Source of the DNA: Cerasicoccus maritimus
Lineage (GTDB): Bacteria > Verrucomicrobiota > Verrucomicrobiia > Opitutales > Cerasicoccaceae
Assembly: GCA_031296935.1 (NCBI GenBank)
Contig: JAVDPD010000009.1
Location: forward strand, 102,449 to 166,448
Direction of reading: 5' to 3'
Length of the DNA: 64,000 nucleotides
In this document: piece by piece, positions 19,557 to 30,416 of the stretch
How the letters are laid out: each line of letters begins with the position of its first letter
How positions within the stretch are numbered: the stretch's first letter is position 1
The notes under the pieces: generated by a model
The model's input: the letters and a program-made list of their open reading frames with translations, nothing else
The model's database searches: none
Told to the model about the DNA's origin: nothing
Program-made: the position numbers and the translations under genes

Positions 19557-20396
19557 ATGAATAACGATTCGGCATCAGACGAAGACGAATTGGACACGAC
19601 AGAATCCTCGGAAACCGCTGAGGGCATCATGGGATTTTGGGATCATGTGGAGGAGTTGCGCTGGGTGTTGATCAAGAGCATGGTGGTGCTGATGATTGCC
19701 TGCGGTTTGGTCCTGGGCTTCGGGGTATGGTTTGCGGACGCCCTGCAATGGCCATTGCTACAGGCCTTCAAGCTGATTGGCGATCCCGACCGTGAAATCC
19801 TTTTGCGGACGGACGGGCCGATGAACGTTTTCACGTTTATTCTGCAACTGGCGTTTTTTGGCGGGGTGGGATTGTCGCTGCCTTTCGTGTTATATTTCGC
19901 GGTGAGTTTCATTGCGCCGGGTCTGACGGATCAGGAAAAAAATATTCTTAAACCGGTATGTCTCGCGATTTTAATTTTATTTATTTCTGGCGTGGCGTTG
20001 GCGTTTTTTCTTCTGCTCCCATTTTATTTGTATGTCTCACTGAGTTTTGAGCAGGCTTTCAATTTTGCCTCTTTGTGGACCCCGGTTAAATATTACGGCC
20101 TTGTGATTTGGACCGTACTGGGGTTGGGCATGCTGTTTCAATCGCCGCTGGTCATCATTTTGCTGATCTATTTGGATATCGTTTCAGCGGACCGGCTGAG
20201 GGCCGGGCGTCGCTACGCGATGTTTATTATCTTGGTCATTTCTGCGCTGATCACACCCGGCGGCGATCCACTCACCTTGATGGTCACCGCGCTGCCATTG
20301 TGGGGACTCTACGAGGGCTCGCTGATTGTCGGTGCCCGACTCCGCGCTCGCCGCAAGTTCGAGGAAGTTGACGAGGCCACCGAGGAGTGGAAATAG
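19557..20396 (+). CDS. tatC: Twin-arginine translocase subunit TatC
   Basis: 279 residues. MGFWDHVEELRWVLIKS is the family's N-terminal cytoplasmic helix and signal-binding site. Six hydrophobic helices follow, with FVLYFAVSFIAPGLTDQEK and YAMFIILVISALITPGGDPLTLM as recognisable TatC blocks. TatC binds the twin-arginine signal and recruits TatA for export of folded proteins. An acidic tail of about 24 residues precedes the conserved start. No tatA or tatB gene is in the window. Confidence 0.92.
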   Translation: MNNDSASDEDELDTTESSETAEGIMGFWDHVEELRWVLIKSMVVLMIACGLVLGFGVWFADALQWPLLQAFKLIGDPDREILLRTDGPMNVFTFILQLAFFGGVGLSLPFVLYFAVSFIAPGLTDQEKNILKPVCLAILILFISGVALAFFLLLPFYLYVSLSFEQAFNFASLWTPVKYYGLVIWTVLGLGMLFQSPLVIILLIYLDIVSADRLRAGRRYAMFIILVISALITPGGDPLTLMVTALPLWGLYEGSLIVGARLRARRKFEEVDEATEEWK

Positions 20397-20528
20397 GCAA
20401 ACGCCCGATTTACTCTGATGGGTAAAGTCAGCTCAGCCGCCAATTTCTCTGCGCGCATGCGCGACTGGTATAATAACCGCACGGCGCAGCATTGCCTTTT
20501 GGCGCGGGGCTGATTTGGTTCAAGGGCA

Positions 20529-21227
20529 ATGATGCCCGAATCCAAAAGCGTGTGGCGCCAAGCTCTCCTAGCGGCTTACCTGCGGCGAAAATATCGTCAG
20601 CGTTTCTATTCAGTGCGTGTGGGTGGGTTTGCGGGTTGGCAGGAATGGTTGCGCTCGGAGATGCCGTTTCCGCTGGTGTTTTTCGGCAACCACCAAACGT
20701 GGTGGGACGGGCTGCTCGACTTTTCGCTGACCCGTAGTTTTGGGATCGATCAGCGAGTGATGATGGAGGCCAAGAACCTTCAGCGTTTTCCTTACTTTCA
20801 GAAGTGCGGCGTGTTCGGCGTTGATCTGGAATCTGCTCGCGGGCGGGGGCAGGGGCTGCTGCACGCTGTGCGCTTGCTCAGTGAGGAATCGGAGCGGCGT
20901 TGCCTGATCATTTACCCGCAGGGGCGGCTGACGGCCGACTGGGACGAGGCACCGCTGCAAGGTGGGCTGGAGGCGATTTTAAAACGCGCGCCTCAGGCGA
21001 CTGCGATACCGGTGTGGCGCCATTTTCACCACGGCAAGCACGAGCTACCGGAGGTGGAAATGCAGCTTGGTGATCCTATTTTGCCGGGGCAGGCGCTAAG
21101 CACAGCTGATCTTGGGGATGCATTGGAATCTGTTCGCTTATCATTGTTCTTGCGATTAAAGAAGTCCGAGGATAAAGAGTTATTTTACATTTCCAGGCGA
21201 ATAAAGTCCTTACGTGGAGAGACTTAG
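20529..21227 (+). CDS. 1-acyl-glycerol-3-phosphate acyltransferase-like protein (PlsC family)
   Basis: 232 residues. FFGNHQTWWDGLLDF carries the HX4D acyltransferase motif (His55, Asp60), and LIIYPQGRLTADW is a variant of the EGTR block with Gln in place of Glu. The protein should transfer an acyl group to a phospholipid or glycolipid acceptor at the inner membrane. It is shorter than typical PlsC and lacks a clear N-terminal membrane anchor. The rhodopsin-like gene lies 94 bases downstream on the same strand. Confidence 0.72.
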   Translation: MMPESKSVWRQALLAAYLRRKYRQRFYSVRVGGFAGWQEWLRSEMPFPLVFFGNHQTWWDGLLDFSLTRSFGIDQRVMMEAKNLQRFPYFQKCGVFGVDLESARGRGQGLLHAVRLLSEESERRCLIIYPQGRLTADWDEAPLQGGLEAILKRAPQATAIPVWRHFHHGKHELPEVEMQLGDPILPGQALSTADLGDALESVRLSLFLRLKKSEDKELFYISRRIKSLRGET

Positions 21228-21321
21228 AGAAACAAGGAAATACCTCTCACACTTTGAGGATTTTTCTTTACGTTTTGGTTTGATCTAACGATGATCGAGG
21301 GTTCCAACTCGTATAATACCC

Positions 21322-22455
21322 ATGGCCGAAAAATCAACACTCGTAGAGAAGTTGCCACCTATTGCTAAGGGCAATAGCCCAGCGTCAACTTCTTCGTCTA
21401 CACCCACCACACCCGCGCCGTCATCTACGACGACCTCAGTCGCCAAGCAACAATCCAGCGTCAAGACCACTCCCAAGGTCGAATCCAAGACCGCTGCGCC
21501 AGTTCAGACTGCGGAGAAAAAAGATGATGTCGTCGCCGCAACTGCGGTTGAAGAGACGCCGCCTCCTGGGATGCACTCGACCGCCTTCACGCATGCGACG
21601 TATTATTCCTTTTTGGGCGATGCGATTTTATGGGGCTGTATCGGCCTGTTCCTGTTTGGCAAAGCGTTTAAAGACAAAGCCAAGGTGCGTTTCGTCTCGA
21701 TGGCGACTTACGGCGGCCTGCTGATCGCCGTCGGCTTCATGTTCTTCATCTTGAGCAAGACTTACGCGGGTTACATACGTGGCGAAGCTGCGGAGCCGGG
21801 CCTCGGTTTGCGCGGTTTCTGCTGGGCGGTGTTTGCGCCGGTGCTCTTCTACGTTATTTCGCGCATCATCAAAGTGCCGGCGGAGGACAAGAAGTTATAC
21901 CTGACGATGTTTGGGCTCGGCTCCGGCATTTTCCTTTTCATCGGGCTCTCCCATCTGGTGGGTGGACGCATGGAGCAACTGGGGCTGTCGGTTTTCCCGT
22001 TCCTGTTTTCAGCCAGCCTAACGATGCTGCTGTTCATGACTTTGGGGCAGGGTGCCAGCGCACTCCGTGGTAAGCTCAAGCAGGGGGTGTCGATTGTGGT
22101 CTTTATGATTATCGGTGGCTGGTTCCTTTACCCGGTGATCAACTTGCTGTCGCACCTGACCGAGAACATGACTTTCTATAACTTTGCGCTGAATATTTTG
22201 GACCTTGTGCTCTTGGCGGGCATTACCTACGGGTTGTGGGAAACGATGTCTTCGCGCACTGACCGCATTCTTTTCAAGCCGTCGTTTGGTAAAGCAGCCA
22301 AGGCTTCAAAGTCGCCCTTTACGGTAGATGCTCCCAAGGAAAAGGAAGCAGAGGAAGAGTTCTCTGTTGCACGCGACTCCAAGCCAGCTGCTCCATCAGC
22401 TCCCAAGCCTTCTTTTAAAAAGCCTAAGCGTCCGCCTTCATTCAGTAACAACTAA
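21322..22455 (+). CDS. Seven-helix microbial-rhodopsin-like protein lacking the retinal lysine
   Basis: 377 residues: a Ser/Thr/Pro/Lys-rich N-terminal tail (1-85), seven hydrophobic helices (about 92-310) and a basic, Pro-rich C-terminal tail. Helix C reads LRGFCWAVFAPVLF, matching the R-x3-W-x4-P spacing of bacteriorhodopsin R82/W86/P91 (here R164, W168, P173). Helix F has W267-x2-Y270-P271, like W182/Y185/P186. Helix G has D294 and G300 at the spacing of D212 and G218. The Schiff-base position (K216) is L298, the proton acceptor (D85) is C167, and the donor position (D96) is V178. It should not bind retinal covalently or pump protons in the known way. Homology is inferred from spaced motifs and topology. 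Confidence 0.6.
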   Translation: MAEKSTLVEKLPPIAKGNSPASTSSSTPTTPAPSSTTTSVAKQQSSVKTTPKVESKTAAPVQTAEKKDDVVAATAVEETPPPGMHSTAFTHATYYSFLGDAILWGCIGLFLFGKAFKDKAKVRFVSMATYGGLLIAVGFMFFILSKTYAGYIRGEAAEPGLGLRGFCWAVFAPVLFYVISRIIKVPAEDKKLYLTMFGLGSGIFLFIGLSHLVGGRMEQLGLSVFPFLFSASLTMLLFMTLGQGASALRGKLKQGVSIVVFMIIGGWFLYPVINLLSHLTENMTFYNFALNILDLVLLAGITYGLWETMSSRTDRILFKPSFGKAAKASKSPFTVDAPKEKEAEEEFSVARDSKPAAPSAPKPSFKKPKRPPSFSNN

Positions 22456-22620
22456 GAGGGCGTTTTAAATCTTAGTTGAGCTTTGCTGGTGAGCGTCTTT
22501 GAGGTCGATATTCCATTCTCAAATTCATCTCGCTGACTTTCTAGGAATGCTAGTCACCCTCTCAGCGCCTTTTGCGGCTAAGGGTTGACCTCCCATGCTG
22601 CGTCTCCCTAATGGCGAGGC

Positions 22621-23529
22621 ATGGGAAGTGAAGTTTTTCAAGATAGTTCAGTACTGATCTTAGGCTGTGGCTACGTGGGAGTAGCCGTGGGCAAAGCGCT
22701 GGCCACTGCTGGCGCTCAAGTGGATGCGCTAACCCGAAATGTCGACCGAGCAGCGGAAGCCAATGGGTTTGCGCGGCAAGTCTACCGCTGTGATCTCGAC
22801 TCCGCTGAATGGCATAGCCAGGTAGCCGAGCAGTACGACTTCGTGCTCAACTGCGTGAGCTCGGCGGGCAACGGCATGGAGGGCTACCGCAAGAGCTATA
22901 TTGGTGGCATGGAGTCGGTCATTGCCTGGGCTCAGAGTAAGTCCATCGGCACGTTTGCCTACACCAGCGCGACGAGTGTTTACCCGCACAGCGATGGACG
23001 CATCGTGACCGAGGAAGACGTGCCAGCTGACCTCACCGCGAGTGGCGATGTGCTCCGTGAAGCCGAAGAGCTGATCGAAAACGCGCCCGCTGGTTCGTGG
23101 GACCGCGCCTTCATTTTGCGCCTGGGCGCGATCTATGGCCCAACCCGTCACCACCTGCTGGATGCCCTCAAGCGTGGGACGACCACTTTCCCCGGCGAAG
23201 GTGGTTTCTATCTAAATTACATTCACCTCGACGACATCGTGAGTTCGGTGCTGGCGGCATTTGCGTCGGCGGATTCCCCGGGTGGCGCGTTCAACGTAGT
23301 CGATGGCGACTACCCGACGAAGGCCGATGTCGTTGAATGGCTGGCCGAGCAAATTGGCGCGCCGAAGCCGGTCTTTGACCCCAGCGCTCAAGGCCGCCGT
23401 GGTCCCATGCGCACCAACGCGCAAGGCAGCTTGCCGAACCGCCGGGTGTCCAACGAAAAGCTCCGTCGCGAACTCGGCTGGACCCCGAAGTTTCCAGATT
23501 TCAAAGCTGGCTACGCAGGGCTGCTGTAA
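22621..23529 (+). CDS. NAD-dependent epimerase/dehydratase-like protein (atypical SDR, YeeZ-like)
   Basis: 302 residues. SVLILGCGYVGVAVGKALATAG is a Rossmann start of the GxGxxG type, slightly different from classical SDR. FAYTSATSVYPHSDG carries the Ser/Tyr region, and FILRLGAIYGPTRH plus NYIHLDDIVSSVLAAF are extended-SDR blocks. No Tyr-x3-Lys is evident after the VYPH tyrosine. Substrate unknown. A TTGACC box at 22585 could serve as -35 for this gene. Confidence 0.75.
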   Translation: MGSEVFQDSSVLILGCGYVGVAVGKALATAGAQVDALTRNVDRAAEANGFARQVYRCDLDSAEWHSQVAEQYDFVLNCVSSAGNGMEGYRKSYIGGMESVIAWAQSKSIGTFAYTSATSVYPHSDGRIVTEEDVPADLTASGDVLREAEELIENAPAGSWDRAFILRLGAIYGPTRHHLLDALKRGTTTFPGEGGFYLNYIHLDDIVSSVLAAFASADSPGGAFNVVDGDYPTKADVVEWLAEQIGAPKPVFDPSAQGRRGPMRTNAQGSLPNRRVSNEKLRRELGWTPKFPDFKAGYAGLL

Positions 23530-23567
23530 AGTCCGTAAGCTCGTGTTAAGTTATCGCCCGTTTCGCC

Positions 23568-23637
23568 ATTTGCCCAATGGGCAAACTCTCCGGTCCAGCG
23601 AGACGCTGGGAAATCTTTCGATCCAACGGGACGTTGG
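23568..23637. repeat. Dispersed hairpin modules between the epimerase gene and ybaB
   Basis: TTTGCCCA-a-TGGGCAAA (23569-23585) is followed by CCAGCG-aga-CGCTGG and CCAACG-gga-CGTTGG. The two last hairpins have different arm sequences but keep full pairing, so the stem rather than the sequence is preserved. Confidence 0.8.
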
Positions 23638-23674
23638 CTTGACTTGGGGCAAGGTTCGCAAACGCTAGTTGATT

Positions 23675-23983
23675 ATGGCCGGAGTCGGTAAACTTTTAAA
23701 ACAAGCACAGAAAATGCAGCGCAAAATTGAAGCGCTGCAGGAAGAACTCGCGCAGACCGAGCTGGACGTTTCCAGCGGCGGTGGCGCCATCCAAATCAAG
23801 ATCAATGGCGCGGGCGAGTTCCAGTCCATCAAGCTTGACCCGGAGTTCCTGAAGGAAGACGCCGAGTTCGTGGAAGAGACGCTGCTTGAAGCGATCAAGG
23901 AAGCCGCCGCGAAGTCCAAGGCTTTCAACGAAGAGAAGATGGGCGACGCCACTGCGGGCTTCCAGTTCCCGGGGATGATGTAA
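23675..23983 (+). CDS. ybaB: YbaB/EbfC nucleoid-associated protein
   Basis: 102 residues from the ATG at 23675 (a TTG two codons upstream is less likely). GKLLKQAQKMQRKIEALQEEL is the long N-terminal helix, and GGGAIQIKINGAGEFQSIKLDPEFL the central sheet of the YbaB fold. The protein forms DNA-binding dimers. Linkage to recR, 25 bases downstream, is the classical order (dnaX-ybaB-recR) without dnaX. Confidence 0.92.
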   Translation: MAGVGKLLKQAQKMQRKIEALQEELAQTELDVSSGGGAIQIKINGAGEFQSIKLDPEFLKEDAEFVEETLLEAIKEAAAKSKAFNEEKMGDATAGFQFPGMM

Positions 23984-24008
23984 GCGCCTTGCCGCGCGCA
24001 AGTTTCTA

Positions 24009-24617
24009 ATGTCGCCGGCCTTCGAAAAAGTTCACCAACTGCTCAAGCAGTTGCCAGGATTGGGCCACCGCTCCGCCGAGCGCGTGGCGATGCACCTCAT
24101 TGTGGAAAAACCAGAGCGTTTGCAGCCGCTGTGCGACGCTTTGGAAGAGGCGGCCGAGAAGCTTCATCGCTGCCCGATAACCGGAAACTTGACTGAGGAA
24201 GAGGTGTGCGAAATCTATGCGGACATCACGCGTCGCAAGGAGATCGTCTGCGTCGTGGAGACCGTGCCCGATCTGATGGCCATCGAGCGCTCGGGCGCCT
24301 ACCGAGGTGTTTATCACGTGCTACATGGCAAGTTGTCGCCATTGCATGGCATTGGCCCGAACGATTTGAATTTTAGCCCGTTGTCCAAGCGCATCGAAGC
24401 CGGCGAGGTCAACGAAATCATCCTTGCGCTCTCGAACGACATCGAAGGCGAGGCGACCTGCCACTTTATTCAGGACGAAATTCTGGCTGGCAGGGGCGAC
24501 ATCTCGATTAGCCGCATCGGCTTCGGGCTGCCCAGCGGCGGGGGCATTGTCTTCGCCGACGCCGCAACTCTCCGCAATGCGCTTGAGGGGCGGAAGAAGT
24601 TCTCAGAGGGCGTCTAA
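24009..24617 (+). CDS. recR: Recombination protein RecR with a half-lost zinc finger
   Basis: 202 residues. The N-terminal helix-hairpin-helix (LLKQLPGLGHRSAERVAMHL), the TOPRIM domain (CVVETVPDLMAIERSGAYRGVYHVLHGKLSPLHGIGP) and the C-terminal IGFGLPSGGG Walker-like loop are all present. RecR acts with RecO/RecF to load RecA at gaps. The zinc finger is normally C-x2-C ... C-x2-C. Here it is C55-P-I-T58 and C67-E-I-Y70, so the second cysteine of each pair is gone. The rest of the protein looks intact. Confidence 0.95.
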   Translation: MSPAFEKVHQLLKQLPGLGHRSAERVAMHLIVEKPERLQPLCDALEEAAEKLHRCPITGNLTEEEVCEIYADITRRKEIVCVVETVPDLMAIERSGAYRGVYHVLHGKLSPLHGIGPNDLNFSPLSKRIEAGEVNEIILALSNDIEGEATCHFIQDEILAGRGDISISRIGFGLPSGGGIVFADAATLRNALEGRKKFSEGV

Positions 24618-24682
24618 GCCGGGATGCATCATTTGCGATTGGGTTTGATGTCCACTGTAGCACGTTGCAGTTAGCAATAACA

Positions 24683-24711
24683 AAAGGCCGCCCCACATTG
24701 GGACGGCCTTT
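24683..24711. terminator. Shared terminator for recR and icd
   Basis: AAAGGCCG and CGGCCTTT form a stem between the converging genes. A-runs and T-runs on both sides let it work in either direction. Confidence 0.75.
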
Positions 24712-24739
24712 CGGTTAAATCAATGTTCCTACGCCTCGC

Positions 24740-27022
<2,283 letters not shown>

Positions 27023-27057
27023 TCAACTCTCAAAGGAGCCTGCGGCTCCACCCAGAG

Positions 27058-27076
27058 ATTTGCCCATTGGGCAAAT
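27058..27076. repeat. 19-bp palindrome module
   Basis: ATTTGCCCA-t-TGGGCAAAT between icd and the MBOAT partner gene; one instance of the dispersed family. Confidence 0.8.
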
Positions 27077-27121
27077 GGCGGCGGGGCAGTGCTGCCTCTT
27101 GAAAAATAAACTCTGGTGCGG

Positions 27122-28102
27122 CTAGTCTACGGAGAGCTCCGGCTCTGTTGCTAATTCATCGCGCCTCATTGGTGGCTGGAGGACGGGAAGGACATCGTGG
27201 TTGAGCATGTCTACGCCAGTTTGCGGCAAGAAGTGAGTGGGGTCAGCGGCAAAGAATTTATCCGGCTTAGAATATTTGCTGTCCATTAAGTCGATGGTGT
27301 AGGGAAAGAGTGCTTTGACGTCAGCTTTCCATTGGTCGACCACGGGCTGGATGTCGGCATCTTCAATCAACTCCAGGCTCTGCTCATGCATCGGAGTGAA
27401 GACGACAATGGCCACCATGCCGCGACCGTGTAAGAACTCAGCCAGCTGCGCCAGATAGGTCATGCGCTCGGGAAGCACGGCGAAGTCCTTGAACCATTCT
27501 GCGTGCTTATTAAACTCGCGCTCAGCCATGACGGGATTGGGCGTGGACTTCTGGACGAACCAGCGGTTTGCGATGAAGGCACCATTGCGGGCGAAGGTGG
27601 GATCGGAGCCCTGCAGGTTGCGGCGTATTGTTTTAATAGAGTCATCCAGTGATTGTATGCTGAAAATGTGGTCAAGCGTCTCGGTAAAGCCGGGTGGTTG
27701 AAAGGGGTCTGGCTTGAGGGGCTCGGTTTCGCGAAAGCTCCAGAAGTCGAGCATCAGGATGGCGACGTCTCCGCTGTCGATGTAGTGATCGGCAAAGTAG
27801 TAAAGTTCTTCCGGGGTTGCCCCGCCAAAGCTGGCATTGAATACATTGTAGCCTTTTACCTTTTCCGTGGGGATCATGCCTGGTTTGCTGTTGCCAAGCA
27901 GGACCGCATTGAAGTTACCCTGCTGGTAGAGCGGAGGCTTGGTATGGCGGTCCTGGCTGGTGTAAATGCCGAGGCTGTTCTGGCCGAAGATGCCATAGGG
28001 ATCGATGAAGTAATTGATCCCGCCATCGAGGAGCAGCCCGGTGACGATCACGATCGCGAGCGTCGCCAGGTATTTGCCAAAAGTTTTCTTATGCTCACTC
28101 AT
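27122..28102 (-). CDS. MBOAT partner protein, AlgX/DltD-like (SGNH-type)
   Basis: 326 residues. One N-terminal membrane anchor (residues 10-30) is followed by a soluble periplasmic domain. AVLLGNSKPGMIPTEKV resembles the GxS nucleophile block of SGNH hydrolase-like partners, ILMLDFWSF is a later strand, and DPTHFLPQTGVDMLN carries a D..H pair. It lies eight bases after the MBOAT gene, an arrangement seen for acyl transfer to periplasmic polysaccharides. The acceptor is unknown. The SGNH call is from motif placement and context. Confidence 0.65.
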   Translation of the reverse strand: MSEHKKTFGKYLATLAIVIVTGLLLDGGINYFIDPYGIFGQNSLGIYTSQDRHTKPPLYQQGNFNAVLLGNSKPGMIPTEKVKGYNVFNASFGGATPEELYYFADHYIDSGDVAILMLDFWSFRETEPLKPDPFQPPGFTETLDHIFSIQSLDDSIKTIRRNLQGSDPTFARNGAFIANRWFVQKSTPNPVMAEREFNKHAEWFKDFAVLPERMTYLAQLAEFLHGRGMVAIVVFTPMHEQSLELIEDADIQPVVDQWKADVKALFPYTIDLMDSKYSKPDKFFAADPTHFLPQTGVDMLNHDVLPVLQPPMRRDELATEPELSVD

Positions 28103-28110
28103 CGCCGGTC

Positions 28111-29607
28111 CTAAAATTGGTAGTAGAGGAATTCACTGCGGTTGGACAGGGAGAGGAACGCCGTCAGGAAGAGCAGCGCGGTGACCACGGCCCAGATGAC
28201 CGTGGGTTGCCAGGCCAGCTTGGCTGGCTCAACATTGGGTGCGCTGTCGCCCTCGGGTGGTTGGAAGTAGTTGGCCATCAGTTGGGCGAGATTCGGGCTA
28301 AACCAGCAGAACGCGGTCAAGGCGGCCAGGAAACCGAAAATCTGTGGCTTGAACAAGGCGGTGTGCTCGGAGACATCGGCCAGCCCAAACATCGCCTGAT
28401 AAACTGCTGATGCGGCAAAAAAGTCTTCCGCGCGGAAGAGCACCCAAGCCAGCACCACGCACAAGAACGTTAAGCCGACTCCGGCAATCTTACCAACGGG
28501 GAACTTGCCGCCTGCCAGTTTGCCTGTGAAGGGCAGCTTACTCTGGAGACGGCGGAAGTGGTGGTTGATCAGGAGGAAAGCGCCGTGAAGCACACCCCAG
28601 AGCACGAAGGTCCAACCCGCGCCGTGCCAGATGCCGCCCAGGAACATCGTTGCCATCAAATTCACGTCGCGCATGACGGGGCCTTTGCGGTTGCCACCGA
28701 GGGTGATGTAAACGTAGTCACGCAGGAAGCGGGAAAGCGTCATGTGCCAGCGACGCCAGAAGTCGATGATGCTGGCAGCCTTGTAGGGGGAGAGGAAATT
28801 CAGCGGCAGGCGAATGCCAAAGAGTAGCGCCAGGCCGATGGCCATATCTGTGTAGCCGGAGAAGTCGAAGTAGATCTGCATCGTGTAGGCCAGCGCGCCG
28901 GCCCAGGCTTCCCAGCTGTAGAGCGGCAGCCCGTTGTTCGCTGCGGCAAAGACCTCGCTGGCCTGTGCGCCAATGGCGTCCGCGATGACGACTTTTTTGA
29001 ACAACCCGAAGGCGAAAAAGGTTAGGCCAATGGCAATGTTATCCCACTTCAGACGATAAGTGTCTTCGTGCTCAAATTGCGGCATCATCTCCTTGTGGTG
29101 GACGATGGGGCCAGCGATTAGCTGCGGGAAAAACACCACAAACAGCAGGTATTCGCGAAATTCATACAGCGGCGCGTTGTCCTCGTAGCAATCGACCAGG
29201 TAGGCAATTTGTTGGAAGGTGAAAAACGAGATCGCCAGCGGCAGGATGACTTTATCCAGCGTCCAGCCGACTTCGAGCACGGCATTGATGTTATCCACGA
29301 AGAAGTTCGCGTATTTGAAATAGCCGAGCAGAGCGAGGTTCATGAACACGCCGATCAGCGTGACCAAGAGGTTCGGCCGTCGTCCGCGCGTGTAGTAGCT
29401 AATCGCTGCGCCCATGCCGAAATTGACGAGCGCCGAGCCCAACACGAGGCCCAGATAAATCGGGTTCCACCAACCGTAGTAAAACAGCGACACTGCGATC
29501 AGCCAGCTTTGCGCCGTCTCTTTATTGAAAAAGCGCGCAAGCAGGTAATAGCCGATCACCGCCAATGGCAGAAAGGCGAGTATGAATTCGTAAGAGTTAA
29601 ATAGCAT
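28111..29607 (-). CDS. Membrane-bound O-acyltransferase (MBOAT; AlgI/DltB-like)
   Basis: 498 residues with about ten membrane helices. LPLAISFFTFQQIAYLVDCYE, LIAGPIVHHKEMMPQFE, SIIDFWRRWHMTLSRFLRDYVYI and LGGIWHGAGWTFVLWGVLHGAFL are the AlgI/PatA blocks; the last includes the catalytic His of WHG. It moves an acyl group, usually acetyl, across the membrane to a polysaccharide together with the partner encoded just downstream. The first gene of a two-gene operon. Confidence 0.93.
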   Translation of the reverse strand: MLFNSYEFILAFLPLAVIGYYLLARFFNKETAQSWLIAVSLFYYGWWNPIYLGLVLGSALVNFGMGAAISYYTRGRRPNLLVTLIGVFMNLALLGYFKYANFFVDNINAVLEVGWTLDKVILPLAISFFTFQQIAYLVDCYEDNAPLYEFREYLLFVVFFPQLIAGPIVHHKEMMPQFEHEDTYRLKWDNIAIGLTFFAFGLFKKVVIADAIGAQASEVFAAANNGLPLYSWEAWAGALAYTMQIYFDFSGYTDMAIGLALLFGIRLPLNFLSPYKAASIIDFWRRWHMTLSRFLRDYVYITLGGNRKGPVMRDVNLMATMFLGGIWHGAGWTFVLWGVLHGAFLLINHHFRRLQSKLPFTGKLAGGKFPVGKIAGVGLTFLCVVLAWVLFRAEDFFAASAVYQAMFGLADVSEHTALFKPQIFGFLAALTAFCWFSPNLAQLMANYFQPPEGDSAPNVEPAKLAWQPTVIWAVVTALLFLTAFLSLSNRSEFLYYQF

Positions 29608-29834
29608 CGCAGCCGGGCTTATCTAAGCAACAGCTAGGACTATGCGAATATCATAGAATGCAAAGAAAAAATACGTAAAACAGGGCGCATTCAGGTAGGC
29701 TTTTACTGTCTGAATGAAGTTTTTTGCCTATTGGAGTATTCTGATCAGGGCAAAAATCCAGCGCGTGCCTGCCGCTCAACGGCAGATGCTTAGTGCCATT
29801 GGCTAAGTGAGTAATAGCTCTTTGCGTCGGGAGC
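29608..29834. other. Intergenic spacer
   Basis: AT-rich spacer upstream of the MBOAT gene. CATTCAGGTAG near 29689 and CTGTCTGAATG near 29707 form a loose inverted repeat. No gene seen. Confidence 0.3.
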
Positions 29835-30317
29835 TTAACTCGCGGTCGCAGCGGCTTCGTCAACCCAGACCACGGACCAGCCGGACTCCTGGTCCACGTA
29901 AATGATCGGTGTCGCGCCCTCGATATCCGTTTCCACGGAGTCCACGATGTTGGGCGTTACGGCCTGAGCAGTCGCATCGTTGCCGGGCAACAGGAAGGCA
30001 ATGGCGGCGAATAAAATGATGGCCGCCGCCGCGCTGGCCGTCCAAAAGCGTGGCCAGACCAGGTTCGATTTCTTGGGTTGGCTCGGTGTGGCCGTGGGCG
30101 CGAGCTGCTCTTTGAGCGATTGCCAATCCTGCTCGATGGCAAGCTCGCTCAGCACGGGGGGCAGGTTTTCAAAACGCTCCTGTTGTGCGGCCAATGCGTC
30201 GAGCCACGGCATCGCCTCGGGCTCTTCGCGGATGAGACGGCCGGCGGCGTCCTCCTCGGCGGGGGAGCATTCCCCGTCGTAGAAGCGCATGAGCAATTGT
30301 GCGTCGGCGTCTTTCAT
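29835..30317 (-). CDS. Anti-sigma-factor-like single-span protein
   Basis: 160 residues. The N-terminal MRFYDGECSPAEEDAAGRLIREEPEAMPWLDAL resembles the helical cytoplasmic domain of anti-sigma factors but lacks the HxxxCxxC zinc motif. One membrane span lies at about residues 93-112, followed by a short acidic periplasmic tail (SGWSVVWVDEAAA). No sigma factor gene is adjacent. The function is inferred from layout only. Confidence 0.5.
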   Translation of the reverse strand: MKDADAQLLMRFYDGECSPAEEDAAGRLIREEPEAMPWLDALAAQQERFENLPPVLSELAIEQDWQSLKEQLAPTATPSQPKKSNLVWPRFWTASAAAAIILFAAIAFLLPGNDATAQAVTPNIVDSVETDIEGATPIIYVDQESGWSVVWVDEAAATAS

Positions 30318-30416
30318 CAGGGTAAAGGTTAGCTGCGGATGACAGAAAAAGGCGAGGCGAAAGGATGTCTCCCTTCGCCCGCCTTGTGGTCACTTGGGGA
30401 AGCAACTAGCGGCGGC

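Noticed and set aside
21312-21317. TATAAT just before the rhodopsin-like gene as its -10 box
   Set aside because: It ends four bases before the ATG and no -35 lies at 16-18 bp, so it may be chance.
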